Notes under the pieces: model-generated | Told to the model about the DNA's origin: nothing | Database searches by the model: none | What the model saw: only the letters and a program-made list of their open reading frames with translations | NCBI GenBank assembly: GCA_020029455.1 | Contig: JAIBJH010000014.1 | Location: 1 to 22,346, forward strand | From: Hyphomicrobiales bacterium | GTDB lineage: Bacteria > Pseudomonadota > Alphaproteobacteria > Rhizobiales > Aestuariivirgaceae | Direction: 5' to 3' | Length of the DNA stretch: 22,346 bases | Shown here: one piece after another, positions 1-7,183 of the stretch | Numbering within the stretch: position 1 is the first letter of the stretch | Layout: every line of letters starts with the position of its first letter | Position numbers and translations under genes: made by a program

Positions 1-70
1 TACGGTCGAATCTTGCACCGCACACGGAGGAATCCCGTGGAAAAGGTTAAGATAAGTTAACGGAAGCATG

Positions 71-94
71 GCCGTTGTGCACTGCGCACATGGC
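71..94. other. Imperfect stem-loop downstream of fdxA
   Basis: Arms GCC (71-73) and GGC (92-94) enclose TGTGC (76-80) and GCACA (86-90), with a 5-base loop. It lies about 20 bp beyond the ferredoxin stop codon. No run of T follows on either strand, so it is at best a weak terminator or 3' end stabiliser. I see no gene in the remaining bases 1-114. Confidence 0.3.
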
Positions 95-114
95 GGGAGC
101 GGCTGATCGTAACG

Positions 115-453
115 TCAGTCGCCTTCGCCCGGATTGGGGGAAAAATACTTCTCCAGCTTGCCCTCCACGCCGTCGAAGGACTTGGCATCCTCGGGCGCCT
201 CCTTCTTGGTGGTGATGTTCGGCCACTTGGCGGCATATTCGGTGTTGAGGACGAGCCAGGCATCGAGACCCGGTTCGGTGTCGGGCTTGATGGCGTCGGC
301 GGGGCATTCGGGCTCGCAGACGCCGCAGTCGATGCATTCGTCGGGGTGGATCACCAGCATGTTCTCGCCCTCGTAGAAACAGTCCACGGGGCAGACTTCC
401 ACGCAATCCATGTATTTGCATTTGATGCAGTTCTCGGTGACGATGTAGGTCAT
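115..453 (-). CDS. fdxA: FdxA-type 7Fe ferredoxin
   Basis: This is a 112-residue soluble electron carrier holding one [3Fe-4S] and one [4Fe-4S] cluster. Cysteines are visible at 9, 12, 17, 21 and 25, then 40, 43, 46 and 50. By analogy with Azotobacter ferredoxin I, Cys9, Cys17 and Cys50 should hold the 3Fe cluster and Cys21, Cys40, Cys43 and Cys46 the 4Fe cluster; this assignment rests on family knowledge. The C-terminal half beyond residue 58 is the usual FdxA extension, rich in acidic and aromatic residues. It starts at an ATG at 453, 33 bp after the S4 gene, and is probably co-transcribed with helicase and S4, an arrangement I recall as common in Hyphomicrobiales. Its redox partner cannot be told from the window. 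Confidence 0.95.
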   Translation of the reverse strand: MTYIVTENCIKCKYMDCVEVCPVDCFYEGENMLVIHPDECIDCGVCEPECPADAIKPDTEPGLDAWLVLNTEYAAKWPNITTKKEAPEDAKSFDGVEGKLEKYFSPNPGEGD

Positions 454-486
454 ACGCTAGTGCAGTCCATTCCTGTCGGGCGCTTC

Positions 487-804
487 CTAGCAGAGGGCTT
501 TTGCCTCTGCATCCTGTTTTTCCGCCAGTTTGCCATGCGTCTCGCTGCTTTCTGCGACAGCCTCATAGAGAGACGCGACGCTTGCAGGGCCCCCGCGCCT
601 TTCGGCCTCGGCCAGGACGCGAATAACCCTCACATGTCCGGCAAGCGCAATGGTCAATACGTCATTTTCTTTGACGGCGTGACTCGGTTTCGCCACGCGC
701 TCGCGGTTGATACGGACATGGCCCTGCTCGATAAGTTCCTGGGCTCTTGCCCGGTGCTTCACGAAGCGGGCGTAGACCAGCCACTTGTCGATGCGCTGCG
801 CCAC
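487..804 (-). CDS. S4-domain RNA-binding protein (Hsp15/HslR-like)
   Basis: A 105-residue protein whose first 60 or so residues form an S4 fold. It opens with RIDKWLVYAR, then has the basic stretch KHRARAQELI and a GHVRINRERV strand-turn. The best known relative is the heat-shock protein HslR (Hsp15), which binds stalled 50S subunits carrying peptidyl-tRNA; that role is inferred from the family. The C-terminal 40 residues are charged and Ala/Glu-rich, probably disordered. The start is a GTG at 804, only 4 bp after the helicase TAG (stop codon 809-811), so translational coupling is likely. It sits between helicase and ferredoxin in one minus-strand unit. Confidence 0.9.
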   Translation of the reverse strand: MAQRIDKWLVYARFVKHRARAQELIEQGHVRINRERVAKPSHAVKENDVLTIALAGHVRVIRVLAEAERRGGPASVASLYEAVAESSETHGKLAEKQDAEAKALC

Positions 805-808
805 GGGT

Positions 809-3712
809 CTAGTTACGATCCTTCACAAGAGCTTCCCTCAGCGAGCTCAAGACCGCGAAGGGTGAATTGGGATCGATTGGCCTTTCGGGCGCGCTCGGCT
901 TGTGGGGGCGATGTTCGCCCGACTTGCCATGGTCGCGGTGGGCTTTCTTCTTGTGATGCTTGTTGGCACCATTCTTGGCGTGATGCTCGCGCTTGTGATG
1001 CTGTTGCCTTTCAGGCCGCTTCTGGCGCTGACGGAATGGTCCCATGCCATCCGGCCACCAGATATTGGTTTCAACGAGTTCGCCCTCGGGTGAAGGTGCT
1101 GCTTCTGCTGGTGGTGCAGGCGATATGGCTTCAACAGTTTCGGCCGGTTGATCCGCCACAACTTCCGCCACCACTTCGGCCACAGCATCGGTCGCGACAA
1201 TTTCAGGCGCAGGCTCTGCAATGGCCGCAGCGAGTGCAGGTTTTGCATGAACCGGCTTCGGCATCATGCGCTTTTCGGCACGATAGCTGAGGCTTGCGAG
1301 AATAGCTTCGAAATCCTCGCCGGAACAGCCGACGACTGACATCATGTCAGGAACAACGGTGAAGCCACCGCCTTCCATGGACCCTTGGGGCCGCGCTTCT
1401 TCGGGGATGCGGGGCTTCCAGAACAGGCGGTCGCGGATGAGATCCGCCAGGCGCTCCAGCATGTCGACGCGCACGGCGCGCTTGCCGCACAGCCTGTAGC
1501 CGCAGAGTTGATAGTAGCCTTCGAGTAGGGCGGCGTCCGCCACTATGGAAGTGAGGCCATTGGGCGGAAGGGCTGGAATTGCATCGCTCCCTGTTTCTCC
1601 TTTGTGGTGTTCCAGCCACCAGAGCAGCAGACGGATTTCGGTCGGCGCCGGTTTCAAAAGGAGTGGCACATAGAGCGTGTAGGCGCCGAAGCGCACGCCA
1701 AGGGTGCGCAGCTTGGCGCGATCATCCTGGCTCAGACCTTTCACCTCCGCTGTCACAAGTTCGCGGGACAACACACCGAAATTTTCGGCGATACGATAGG
1801 CAATGCCGCGGACCGTGCCTTCAAGGCCTTCTGCTTCATCAAGCTTAAGCAGGGGATCGATATGGGTGATGAGCTGGCGCTCGATAAATTTCTGCAGGCG
1901 CTGGCGCACCTCTTCGCGGAGCGCCGGCGCAAGAATGTCATCGGCTACGACCTGGATCTGCGGTTTGAAACGATGATCTCCCGAGATCAGCTTGCCGACG
2001 GAATAGCCCTGCCAGAGAATGTCGCCGTTGCGGGAAAGCTTGAGCACGGTATCGGCACAGGTTGAAAGCACGGTGGCACGCGCCGCGACTTCCGTTACAA
2101 GGGCTTGCACTGCTGCCGCCTTCAGGAGCTTGGCGTCACTCCCCGCCAAGACGTCAGCGGGGACAAACAATAAGCCAGCGATGCGGCCGATATCCTCCCC
2201 TTCGACCGAGATTACGCCACCCTCTTCAACGCTCGACATCAAACCTTCCTTCTTGGCCAGACGCCTTACCAATACACTGGTTTTGCGATCGATGAAACGC
2301 TCCGTAAGCTTGTGGTGAAGGGCATCGGAGAGGCGGTCTTCGATCTCCCGGGCGCGGCCCTGCCAATAGAGAGGGGCTTCCAGCCAGTCGGCCCGGTTGG
2401 CGATAAAAGTCCAGGTGCGGACATGGGAGATGCGCTGGGACAGGGCATCGATGTTTCCTTCCAGGTTCTCACAGTAGGAAAGCTGGCGGGCGATCCAATC
2501 CTCGGGGATGAGACCTGGCTTCTTCTGCAGGAAGGTGAGGACGCGTGAAACAAGATGGGCGTGCTCGGCAGGCGAGATGTTGCGGTAGTCCGGCAGTTGG
2601 CAGACATCCCAGGCGCGGGCGACGCTTTCGTGGCCCGATATCTGATTGCGCAAGCTTTCATCGCGGCACACTGCCTCCAGCGCTTCAATGTCGGGCGTGG
2701 CTTGGGCACGGGTCAGGCCTTCTTCCTGAGGCAGGCGGCCAAGACTCTTGCGTAGTGTGTCGAGCGAGCGGAAATCCAGATCGCGGTTGCGCCACTGTAA
2801 GACACGCACACTTTCAAAATTGTGGTTCTCGAGGCGGTCCACTGTCTCGCCATCGAAACCTTCGACCTCGCCCGTTACGCCAAAGGTGCCGTCATTGAGA
2901 AAGCGGCCAGCGCGACCGGCAATCTGGCCCAACTCGCCGGGGGTCAGATTGCGGAAGGAAAAACCATCGAACTTGCGCGTTGCAGCAAAGGCCACATGGT
3001 CCACATCCATGTTGAGGCCCATGCCGATGGCATCGGTTGCGACGAGATAGTCGACATCGCCCGATTGATAGAGGGCAACCTGGGCATTGCGGGTGCGCGG
3101 AGAAAGCGCACCCATGACAACGGCAGCGCCACCACGCTGGCGGCGGATCAGTTCCGCGACCGTGTAAACAGTATCGGCCGTGAAGGCGACAATGGCGGTG
3201 CGGCGGGGCAGGCGTGACAGTTTCCGCGGCCCCGCATAGGTGAGCCTGGAGAGGCGCGGCCTTGCGATGAACTGGGTTTTGGGCAGCAGCTTTGCAAGGA
3301 TCGGCCGCATGGTGGCGGCGCCCAGCAGCATGGTTTCCTCGGTCCCGCGCATGTGCAGGATGCGGTCGGTGAAGATGTGGCCGCGTTCGAGATCAGAGGC
3401 GATCTGGATTTCATCGATGGCAAGGAACGGCACCCTGAGATCGGGCGGCATGGCTTCGACGGTTGCCACCCAGTAGCGAGGCTGGGCCGGAATGATCTTT
3501 TCCTCGCCCGTCATGAGAGCAACCGCATGGTCGCCCGTGCGCAATCTCACCTTGTCGTAAACCTCTCGCGCCAAAAGCCTGAGCGGCAGGCCGATCATGC
3601 CGCCAGCCGAGGCCAACATGCGTTCTACGGCGAGGTGAGTCTTTCCGGTGTTGGTAGGCCCCAGGACTGCAGTGACCGGCAGCATCCGGGGAGGAATTCG
3701 GGGAGAGGGCAT
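809..3712 (-). CDS. Suv3-type DExH RNA helicase
   Basis: A 967-residue superfamily 2 helicase of the type related to mitochondrial Suv3. The Walker A motif GPTNTGKT is at residues 18-25, the DEIQ box at 100-103, the motif V region ATDAIGMGLN at 225-234, and the arginine-finger motif QIAGRAGR at 263-270. The Suv3-type C-terminal core follows. From about residue 800 there is a long low-complexity linker rich in Ala, Val, Glu and Pro. It ends in a very basic His/Lys-rich tail (about residues 885-945) and a short conserved-looking C-terminus, PNSPFAVLSSLREAL. The expected role is unwinding structured RNA for degradation or ribosome metabolism, in the cytoplasm. The ATG at 3712 is the first in-frame ATG after an upstream stop, with a GGG only 2 bases before it. 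It is the first gene of a unit with S4 and fdxA. Confidence 0.93.
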   Translation of the reverse strand: MPSPRIPPRMLPVTAVLGPTNTGKTHLAVERMLASAGGMIGLPLRLLAREVYDKVRLRTGDHAVALMTGEEKIIPAQPRYWVATVEAMPPDLRVPFLAIDEIQIASDLERGHIFTDRILHMRGTEETMLLGAATMRPILAKLLPKTQFIARPRLSRLTYAGPRKLSRLPRRTAIVAFTADTVYTVAELIRRQRGGAAVVMGALSPRTRNAQVALYQSGDVDYLVATDAIGMGLNMDVDHVAFAATRKFDGFSFRNLTPGELGQIAGRAGRFLNDGTFGVTGEVEGFDGETVDRLENHNFESVRVLQWRNRDLDFRSLDTLRKSLGRLPQEEGLTRAQATPDIEALEAVCRDESLRNQISGHESVARAWDVCQLPDYRNISPAEHAHLVSRVLTFLQKKPGLIPEDWIARQLSYCENLEGNIDALSQRISHVRTWTFIANRADWLEAPLYWQGRAREIEDRLSDALHHKLTERFIDRKTSVLVRRLAKKEGLMSSVEEGGVISVEGEDIGRIAGLLFVPADVLAGSDAKLLKAAAVQALVTEVAARATVLSTCADTVLKLSRNGDILWQGYSVGKLISGDHRFKPQIQVVADDILAPALREEVRQRLQKFIERQLITHIDPLLKLDEAEGLEGTVRGIAYRIAENFGVLSRELVTAEVKGLSQDDRAKLRTLGVRFGAYTLYVPLLLKPAPTEIRLLLWWLEHHKGETGSDAIPALPPNGLTSIVADAALLEGYYQLCGYRLCGKRAVRVDMLERLADLIRDRLFWKPRIPEEARPQGSMEGGGFTVVPDMMSVVGCSGEDFEAILASLSYRAEKRMMPKPVHAKPALAAAIAEPAPEIVATDAVAEVVAEVVADQPAETVEAISPAPPAEAAPSPEGELVETNIWWPDGMGPFRQRQKRPERQQHHKREHHAKNGANKHHKKKAHRDHGKSGEHRPHKPSAPERPIDPNSPFAVLSSLREALVKDRN

Positions 3713-3859
3713 TTCCCGTTCAATGTAGGAGAACAGAGCCTTAAGTGAAACATGCCTGCGCTGTTTTGAGACAGAACCTTAAAGACTGGATTCAAGCGCG
3801 AACAAATCCCGTCCGAATCGCTGAATCACAGATCTTCTGCAAATGTTCCAAGGGAAAGT

Positions 3860-3933
3860 GGCAGTGCGGCTCAGCCCATCACCGCCCGTTGGCCACAATT
3901 TTGTGACGGGCGATTTACGAATGCCGCACTGCC
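3860..3933. other. Nested three-stem inverted repeat (possible structured RNA)
   Basis: The outer arms GGCAGTGCGGC (3860-3870) and GCCGCACTGCC (3923-3933) are perfect complements, and two more pairs (one G-U) extend the stem outward. The middle arms CGCCCGT (3883-3889) and ACGGGCG (3906-3912) also match. The inner arms CACAA (3894-3898) and TTGTG (3901-3905) close the tip. Internal loops of 12 and 10 bases separate outer and middle stems. No T-run flanks it. Both adjacent genes are transcribed away from it, so a terminator role for either is excluded. Confidence 0.6.
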
Positions 3934-4042
3934 GCCTCCAATTCCTTGCAAGTTGTTAACGGCAAGCGCTTGATTTGACTCATTGAATTAACTTTTGCGG
4001 CAGAAGCGGAACGGAGCAAGCCCGAATCGCCAATCTCATATT

Positions 4043-4057
4043 GTTCCTATAATGTTC
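4043..4057 (+). promoter_or_regulatory. LexA-box-like GTTC-N7-GTTC over a TATAAT -10 element
   Basis: The sequence shows GTTC (4043-4046), a 7-base AT-rich spacer, and GTTC (4054-4057). The spacer contains a perfect TATAAT at 4048-4053. The direct repeat GTTC-N7-GTTC is the established LexA operator type of alphaproteobacteria, and overlap with a -10 element is the expected repressor position. I see no good -35 hexamer 16-18 bp upstream. A transcript from here would run rightwards into rpmB with a leader of about 230 bases. SOS control is an inference from the motif alone. Confidence 0.45.
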
Positions 4058-4104
4058 ACGCCATTAGAAGTGGTTGTGGCGGGCTCCGGCCTACAAGTGC
4101 GTTC

Positions 4105-4167
4105 TCCTGCTTGGCGCAAAACTCGTCTTTCGGGCTCGGCGCATTAACAGGCTGTGCCGGAGCAGGA
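4105..4167 (+). other. Bulged stem-loop in the putative rpmB leader
   Basis: TCCTGCT (4105-4111) pairs with AGCAGGA (4161-4167). After a T-G pair and one bulged G, GGC (4113-4115) pairs with GCC (4156-4158). The loop is about 40 bases. If transcription starts near 4060 this lies in the rpmB 5' leader. It matches no RNA family I recognise. Confidence 0.35.
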
Positions 4168-4291
4168 ATTGCCGCCCCAGATACTGTACCCATGCGGCAA
4201 GCTTGACCCTTGCGTCTGCTTCGCATATGGAACCGCCAACGCTGCCGGAGCCCCTCGCGCCCGGCTTCTTCTCATTTGATGGAGTTTCACG

Positions 4292-4588
4292 ATGTCGCGC
4301 CGCTGCGAATTCACCGGCAAGGGCTGGCTCAAGGGCCACAATGTCTCCCACGCCAACAACAAAACCAAGACCCGCTTCATGCCGAACCTCTGCGAAGTGA
4401 CGCTGATTTCGGATGCGCTGGGCAATTCCTATTCCTTCCGCATTTCGGCGGCCGCGCTGAAGTCGGTCGAGCACCGCGGCGGGCTTGATGCTTATCTGCT
4501 CAAGGCGAGCAATGATGAGCTCTCGGCCAAGGCCCTCAAGCTCAAGCGCAGCATTGCCAAGAAGCTGGAGACGGCAAAGGCCGCCTGA
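4292..4588 (+). CDS. rpmB: 50S ribosomal protein L28
   Basis: A 98-residue structural protein of the large ribosomal subunit. The family signatures are clear: an N-terminal SRRCEFTGKG, then NVSHANNKTK, a TRFMPNLCEV strand, and the alphaproteobacterial SVEHRGGLDAYLLKA segment, followed by a Lys/Ala-rich helix at the C-terminus. Length is normal for alphaproteobacteria, which carry a longer C-terminus than the E. coli protein. The ATG has a GGAG at 4281-4284, seven bases upstream. The gene stands alone, closed by an intrinsic terminator 20 bp downstream, and is divergent from the helicase gene. L33, often beside L28 in other bacteria, is absent here. Confidence 0.97.
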   Translation: MSRRCEFTGKGWLKGHNVSHANNKTKTRFMPNLCEVTLISDALGNSYSFRISAAALKSVEHRGGLDAYLLKASNDELSAKALKLKRSIAKKLETAKAA

Positions 4589-4607
4589 CGCTTTCATTCT
4601 GAATCAC

Positions 4608-4636
4608 AAAGCCGCTCATTGTTGGGCGGCTTTTTT
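4608..4636 (+). terminator. Intrinsic terminator of rpmB
   Basis: AAAGCCGC (4608-4615) and GCGGCTTT (4626-4633) form a stem around a 10-base loop, followed by a run of six T (4631-4636). It begins 20 bp after the rpmB stop and ends 15 bp before the next gene. Confidence 0.88.
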
Positions 4637-4651
4637 GTTATGAGTTGAGGC

Positions 4652-5290
4652 ATGAAGGAACCTCGCCGCCATTCGCCCTCGGCCTCGCGTGACGGAAAAC
4701 CCCGCGTCCATGCAACGGCGCAGTTGCGTGATTGCGTGTTGGGGCGCTTTACCGATGTGGGCGAGCGCGTGGTCATGGCTGAATGCGAACTTGGCGACTA
4801 CTCCTATGTGGAGCGCGGGGCCGAGGCAATCTACACCACCATCGGGAAATTCTGCGCCATAGCCTCGAACGCGCGGCTCAATGCCCTCAATCATCCAATC
4901 GAGCGCGTGGTGCAGCACAAGATTTCATACCGGCCCAATGAATATTTTATCGGGGCCAAGTTGGACAAGGGGTTCCGCGAGCAACGTCAGAGTAGGCGCG
5001 TGACAATTGGCCATGATGTTTGGGTTGGCCATGGCGCCATTGTGATGCCCGGGATTTCAATCGGCCACGGTGCGGTTGTTGCTGCTGGTGCCGTGGTGAC
5101 GAAGGACGTGGAGCCCTACGCCATTGTGGCGGGCGTTCCGGCGCGGCGGATCAAATGGCGCTTTGCAAAATCCGTCCGTGAACGGATCATTACGCTTGCC
5201 TGGTGGGATTGGGAGCATGACAGGCTGGCGGCGGCAGTTACCGACATGCAGCAGCTTGTGATCAAAGACTTCCTAAAGAAATACGAGTAG
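4652..5290 (+). CDS. Hexapeptide-repeat acyltransferase (PhnO-neighbour/CatB-like family)
   Basis: A 212-residue left-handed beta-helix transferase. The N-terminal coils contain HATAQLRDCVLGRFTDVGER and a GDYSYVERG turn. A central insert (NALNHPIERV) resembles the xenobiotic acetyltransferase loop that carries the catalytic His. The C-terminal coils contain IGHDVWVGHGAIVMPGISIG, GAVVAAGAVVTKDVEPYAIV and the ending GVPARRIKWRF. The best match I recall is the transferase often found with phosphonate-use genes (phn), but no phn gene is present here, so the acceptor is unknown. The start is uncertain: the ATG at 4652 has GAGG only one base upstream, and it lies just after the rpmB terminator. The gene runs tail-to-tail with cobT, with an 11-bp gap. 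Confidence 0.8.
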   Translation: MKEPRRHSPSASRDGKPRVHATAQLRDCVLGRFTDVGERVVMAECELGDYSYVERGAEAIYTTIGKFCAIASNARLNALNHPIERVVQHKISYRPNEYFIGAKLDKGFREQRQSRRVTIGHDVWVGHGAIVMPGISIGHGAVVAAGAVVTKDVEPYAIVAGVPARRIKWRFAKSVRERIITLAWWDWEHDRLAAAVTDMQQLVIKDFLKKYE

Positions 5291-5301
5291 CTTCTGCCCG
5301 A

Positions 5302-7176
5302 TCAGGCGGCGCGGCGGCGCTGCGGTTGCGGCGCAGGGAAATCTGCTTTTTCGTTAAAGAGCTCAGCGAGTTTCTCTGTCATGGCGCCGCCCAGTTCTTC
5401 GGCGTCCACGATTGTGACAGCACGGCGATAATAGCGCGTCACGTCATGGCCGATGCCAATGGCGATCAATTCAATGGGTGAACGGGTTTCAATTTCGCCA
5501 ATGACCTGGCGCAGATGCCGCTCCAGATAATTGCCGGAATTGACGGAGAGGGTTGAATCATCAACCGGCGCGCCGTCGGAAATTACCATCAAGATGCGGC
5601 GCTGCTCGCGGCGGACCAAGAGCCGGTTATGGGCCCAGATCAGGGCCTCACCATCGATGTTTTCTTTGAGCAGACCCTCACGCATCATGAGGCCGAGATT
5701 CTTGCGGGCACGCCGCCAAGGTTCATCAGCGGCCTTGTAGGTGATGTGGCGCAGGTCGTTGAGGCGGCCGGGATTGGCGGGCTTTCCTGCACCCAGCCAC
5801 TTCTCACGGGACTGACCGCCTTTCCAGGCTCTCGTCGTGAAGCCAAGGATTTCCACCTTCACGCTGCAGCGCTCAAGCGTTCGCGCCAGAATGTCGGCGC
5901 AGGTTGCAGCAACAGTGATGGGCCGTCCGCGCATGGAACCGGAATTGTCGATGAGAAGCGTCACTACCGTGTCGCGGAATTTCATGTCCTTCTCCATCTT
6001 GAAGGAGAGGGGGTTCATGGGATCGATTACCACCCGCATGAGCTTCGATGAGTCGAGAATGCCTTCCTCGAGGTCAAAGTCCCAGGAGCGGTTCTGCTGG
6101 GCCATGAGACGGCGCTGCAGGCGGTTGGCAAGCCGCGCCACCACGCCCTGCAGATTTGACAATTGCTTGTCGAGATAGGCACGAAGGCGCGTGAGTTCTT
6201 CTTCGTCGCAGAGATCGGTGGCGCCGACAATTTCATCGAAGCTGTTGGTGTAGACCTTGTAGCTGTCGTGGCTCGCCGTGTTGGAGAAGGGAAGCTGAGG
6301 CCGGAAGGGTTCCTCGCCATCGGCATCCTGGTCCACATCCTGGTCATCGGGCTGCTCGTCGGCATCGATGGATTGGGCTTCCATTTCGGCCGCTTCGCTT
6401 TCGCCCTCAGCCTCCTGCAGGTCCTGCGAGCTTTGTGCTTCGCTTTCCTGCTCCTGACCTTCGGGCGTTTCGTCGCGTTCGCCCGCGTCTTCCTCGCTCT
6501 CGTTCTCCTCGTTTTCCTCGCCGGCATCGGGGTCGTCACCCAGTTCATCGGCCATGTCGAGGGCGGCGATTAGATCGCGGGAGAGCTTGGCAAAATGCTG
6601 CTGATCATGAAGTGCGTTGGCAAGCGTATCGAGATTGCCGCCAGCCTTTTCCTCAACCCAGGAGCGCCAGAGATTGACGTAGGGCTGGGCGGGGGCGGGA
6701 GGAGGCGCGCCTGTCAGGCGTTCGCGGAGGATCAGGCCAACGGCTTCTTCCAGCGGCGTGTCACGGCGGTTGGACGAGCGGTTGATGACCGTGCGGCCGT
6801 AACGGTCATCGAGCATGGCCGAAAGATTCTGCGCAACGCCCGGCATGGCGTTGGCGCCGATGGCTTCGACGCGCGCCTGCTCCACAGCTTCGTAAACGGC
6901 GCGAGCATTCTTGCCTTGCGGCAGGTAGCGGTTGTGCACATCATCGCGATGGTTGGCGAGGCGCAGCGCAAAACTATCCGAGAGACCACGCGTGACCGAG
7001 ATGTCCTTGGGCGTTGCGTGGGTGCCGATCTGCGGAAGCCTTGCCTTGTGGCCGGTGAGCGATGGCTGTTCGTTGCCGAAGGTGACAGCAAGCTCAGGGT
7101 CAAGGGCGATCGTCTTCATGGCCGTGCCGAGCACGGTCTTGAAGCGTTCGGCGCGATCTTCCTTGGCCGAACTCAT
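5302..7176 (-). CDS. cobT: Cobaltochelatase subunit CobT
   Basis: A 624-residue subunit of the ATP-dependent cobaltochelatase that inserts cobalt into hydrogenobyrinate a,c-diamide in the aerobic vitamin B12 pathway. The N-terminal third is the CobT-specific region. Residues about 208-290 are an extremely acidic Glu/Asp/Gln linker. The C-terminal third is a von Willebrand A domain with the MIDAS motif DNSGS at 410-414 and a later ISDGAP segment. By analogy with magnesium chelatase subunit D, it bridges the AAA+ ring of CobS and the catalytic CobN. The ATG at 7176 lies 7 bp after cobS, so the two are co-transcribed. CobN is not in the window, as is usual for rhizobia, where cobN lies in the main cob cluster. 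Confidence 0.96.
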   Translation of the reverse strand: MSSAKEDRAERFKTVLGTAMKTIALDPELAVTFGNEQPSLTGHKARLPQIGTHATPKDISVTRGLSDSFALRLANHRDDVHNRYLPQGKNARAVYEAVEQARVEAIGANAMPGVAQNLSAMLDDRYGRTVINRSSNRRDTPLEEAVGLILRERLTGAPPPAPAQPYVNLWRSWVEEKAGGNLDTLANALHDQQHFAKLSRDLIAALDMADELGDDPDAGEENEENESEEDAGERDETPEGQEQESEAQSSQDLQEAEGESEAAEMEAQSIDADEQPDDQDVDQDADGEEPFRPQLPFSNTASHDSYKVYTNSFDEIVGATDLCDEEELTRLRAYLDKQLSNLQGVVARLANRLQRRLMAQQNRSWDFDLEEGILDSSKLMRVVIDPMNPLSFKMEKDMKFRDTVVTLLIDNSGSMRGRPITVAATCADILARTLERCSVKVEILGFTTRAWKGGQSREKWLGAGKPANPGRLNDLRHITYKAADEPWRRARKNLGLMMREGLLKENIDGEALIWAHNRLLVRREQRRILMVISDGAPVDDSTLSVNSGNYLERHLRQVIGEIETRSPIELIAIGIGHDVTRYYRRAVTIVDAEELGGAMTEKLAELFNEKADFPAPQPQRRRAA

Positions 7177-7183
7177 GGTGCTC

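Larger units (their letters stand above)
3713..4291. other. Intergenic region between divergent helicase and rpmB
   Basis: This 579-bp stretch has no convincing protein-coding gene. It must contain the helicase promoter (minus strand) and the rpmB promoter (plus strand). It holds a nested inverted repeat at 3860-3933, a GTTC-N7-GTTC repeat overlapping TATAAT at 4043-4057, and a bulged stem-loop at 4105-4167. The frames crossing 4074-4400 on plus and 4091-4597 on minus overlap rpmB and resemble no family, so I treat them as shadows. Confidence 0.7.

Noticed and set aside
346..1290. 314-codon plus-strand open frame
   Set aside because: It is antisense to the well-supported fdxA, S4 and helicase genes, has a biased composition and no recognisable domain.
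3701..3715. 15-base match between the helicase start region and 22199-22213 in the palindromes
   Set aside because: A 15-base match somewhere in 22 kb has an appreciable chance probability (a few tenths), and the flanks do not match.
4144..4425. Minus-strand frame with a signal-peptide-like stretch
   Set aside because: The hydrophobic part is the antisense of rpmB codons, and no ribosome-binding site or family similarity supports it.
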